This document shows positions 21,544 through 22,386 of a stretch of DNA of 22,386 bases, in pieces (position 1 is the stretch's first letter; every line of letters starts with the position of its first letter). A program made the translations under genes and the position numbers. The notes under the pieces were generated by a model. The model did no database searches and had not been told where the DNA came from. It saw only the letters and a program-made list of their open reading frames with translations. This DNA comes from JAVVUQ01 sp036653075 (GTDB lineage Bacteria > Bacillota > Clostridia > Christensenellales > CAG-314): positions 1-22,386 of the forward strand of contig JAVVUQ010000019.1 in assembly GCA_036653075.1 (NCBI GenBank), read 5' to 3'.

Positions 21544-22386
21544 TTATCTTGGAATAAAACCTAATTTCCTATATACCTTTGACAAAGTTTTTCTTGCTAA
21601 ATATGATGCTTTTTCTGCGCCTGATTTTATAACGCTTTCTAAATAAGCTTTATCATTGTATAAGCGTTTTTGTTCCGACTGAATATTTTTTATTCCTTCA
21701 ATTACCGTTTCTGCAACTCTATCTTTAAAGGTTCCATATCCGCAACCAATGAAATCTTGTTCAATTTCTTTAAGGTTTTTATTTGTCATCAATGAATATA
21801 TTGTTAAAAGATTCGATATTCCAGCTTTTGTAATTTGGTCAAACTTTATTTCTTCTCCGCTATCTGTTACAGCTCGTTTCATTTTTCGCATTATAATCTC
21901 TGGAGAATCCATCATAGAAATAAATGCGTTTTCATTTTCGTCCGATTTACTCATCTTTAATTTTGGATCAGCTAAACTCATTATTTTAGCGCCTACTTTA
22001 TTGATTTTCGCTTCTGGCACTACAAATGTATCGCCATAACGAGCATTAAATCGTTCGGCAATAGTTCGAGTAATTTCTAAATGCTGCTTTTGGTCTATTC
22101 CAACTGGAACATAATCAGTTTGATAAAGCAAAATATCCGACGCCATTAATACGGGATAATCCATTAACCCCATATTGATATTATCTGTATGCGACTTACA
22201 CTTTTCTTTAAATTGTGTCATTCTATTAAGTTCGCCAATATAAGTAACAGTATTAAGCACCCAAGCTAATTCAGCGTGGGCTGGGACGTGCGATTGAATA
22301 AACACAATCGATTTTTCAGGGTCAATTCCACAAGCTAAATACAACGACAATAATTCATACGTCTTCTGCTTTAACTTCGTTGGATC
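21544..22386 (-). CDS. trpS: Tryptophan--tRNA ligase (partial, N-terminus outside window)
   Basis: This class I aminoacyl-tRNA synthetase charges tRNA-Trp. The frame is open to the right window edge, so about the first 50 residues, including the HIGH-like motif, are not visible. The 280 visible residues begin DPTKLKQKTYEL and include ALYLACGID-type sequence (LSLYLACGIDPEK), PVLMASDILLYQ, VPVGIDQKQHLE, and the KMSKS loop (LKMSKSDENE, lysines contacting the ATP phosphates). The C-terminal helical domain ends RKLGFIPR, as in the family. The DUF5685 gene starts 52 bases downstream on the same strand. No frameshift is seen. Confidence 0.96.
   Translation of the reverse strand, partial: DPTKLKQKTYELLSLYLACGIDPEKSIVFIQSHVPAHAELAWVLNTVTYIGELNRMTQFKEKCKSHTDNINMGLMDYPVLMASDILLYQTDYVPVGIDQKQHLEITRTIAERFNARYGDTFVVPEAKINKVGAKIMSLADPKLKMSKSDENENAFISMMDSPEIIMRKMKRAVTDSGEEIKFDQITKAGISNLLTIYSLMTNKNLKEIEQDFIGCGYGTFKDRVAETVIEGIKNIQSEQKRLYNDKAYLESVIKSGAEKASYLARKTLSKVYRKLGFIPR

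Noticed and set aside
1..22386. Prophage, transposon or defence island
   Set aside because: No integrase, transposase, terminal inverted repeats, toxin-antitoxin pair or restriction genes are visible; gene content is mostly housekeeping.

Overview
The window is AT-rich DNA that looks like a low-GC Firmicute of class Clostridia, probably a gut or other anaerobic member. This rests on the gene order (Orn/Lys/Arg-type decarboxylase, tmk, holB, ricT; rpsF-ssb-rpsR), the many AGGAGG-type ribosome binding sites, a small 2[4Fe-4S] ferredoxin, and a DUF5685 / J-domain pair that I associate with Clostridia. The exact lineage cannot be read from the sequence. All genes but two lie on the minus strand; aqpZ and the cysteine synthase are on the plus strand.

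Layout from left to right. Positions 1-1779 hold two related multi-pass membrane proteins, the first cut by the window edge. Positions 2109-6543 hold a small ferredoxin and a housekeeping cluster read in the order PLP decarboxylase, tmk, holB, ricT. Positions 6660-10715 hold an ArsP_2-type metal transporter, an aspartate kinase and a phosphohexomutase. Positions 10716-11189 are a divergent promoter region with a duplicated 45-bp element. Positions 11190-13294 hold aquaporin Z and a CysM-type cysteine synthase, each followed by a hairpin. Positions 13441-15636 are a two-gene unit of a cytoplasmic GH20 hexosaminidase and a HutD/Ves-family protein. Positions 15929-16083 hold a four-copy 28-bp tandem repeat and a strong terminator. 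Positions 16136-17298 are the rpsF-ssb-rpsR operon with a clear promoter and a leader that can fold over the rpsF ribosome binding site. Positions 17382-18331 hold a PfkB-family sugar kinase with a consensus promoter. A tRNA-Thr(GGU) follows, then a NagD-like phosphatase, a degenerate J-domain protein with a cysteine-rich tail, a DUF5685 protein and the 3' part of trpS.

Most genes are housekeeping functions: replication, ribosome, tRNA charging, amino-acid and sugar-phosphate metabolism. I see no phage, insertion sequence, CRISPR array or defence island. The most intriguing locus is 19782-21491. There a J-domain-like protein has lost its HPD triad and ends in nine cysteines, and it sits directly after a DUF5685 protein carrying two aspartate-rich motifs that resemble those of all-alpha isoprenoid synthases. 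Other points of interest are the rpsF leader, short tandem duplications in several intergenic gaps, and near-identical promoters in front of the phosphohexomutase and the sugar kinase.
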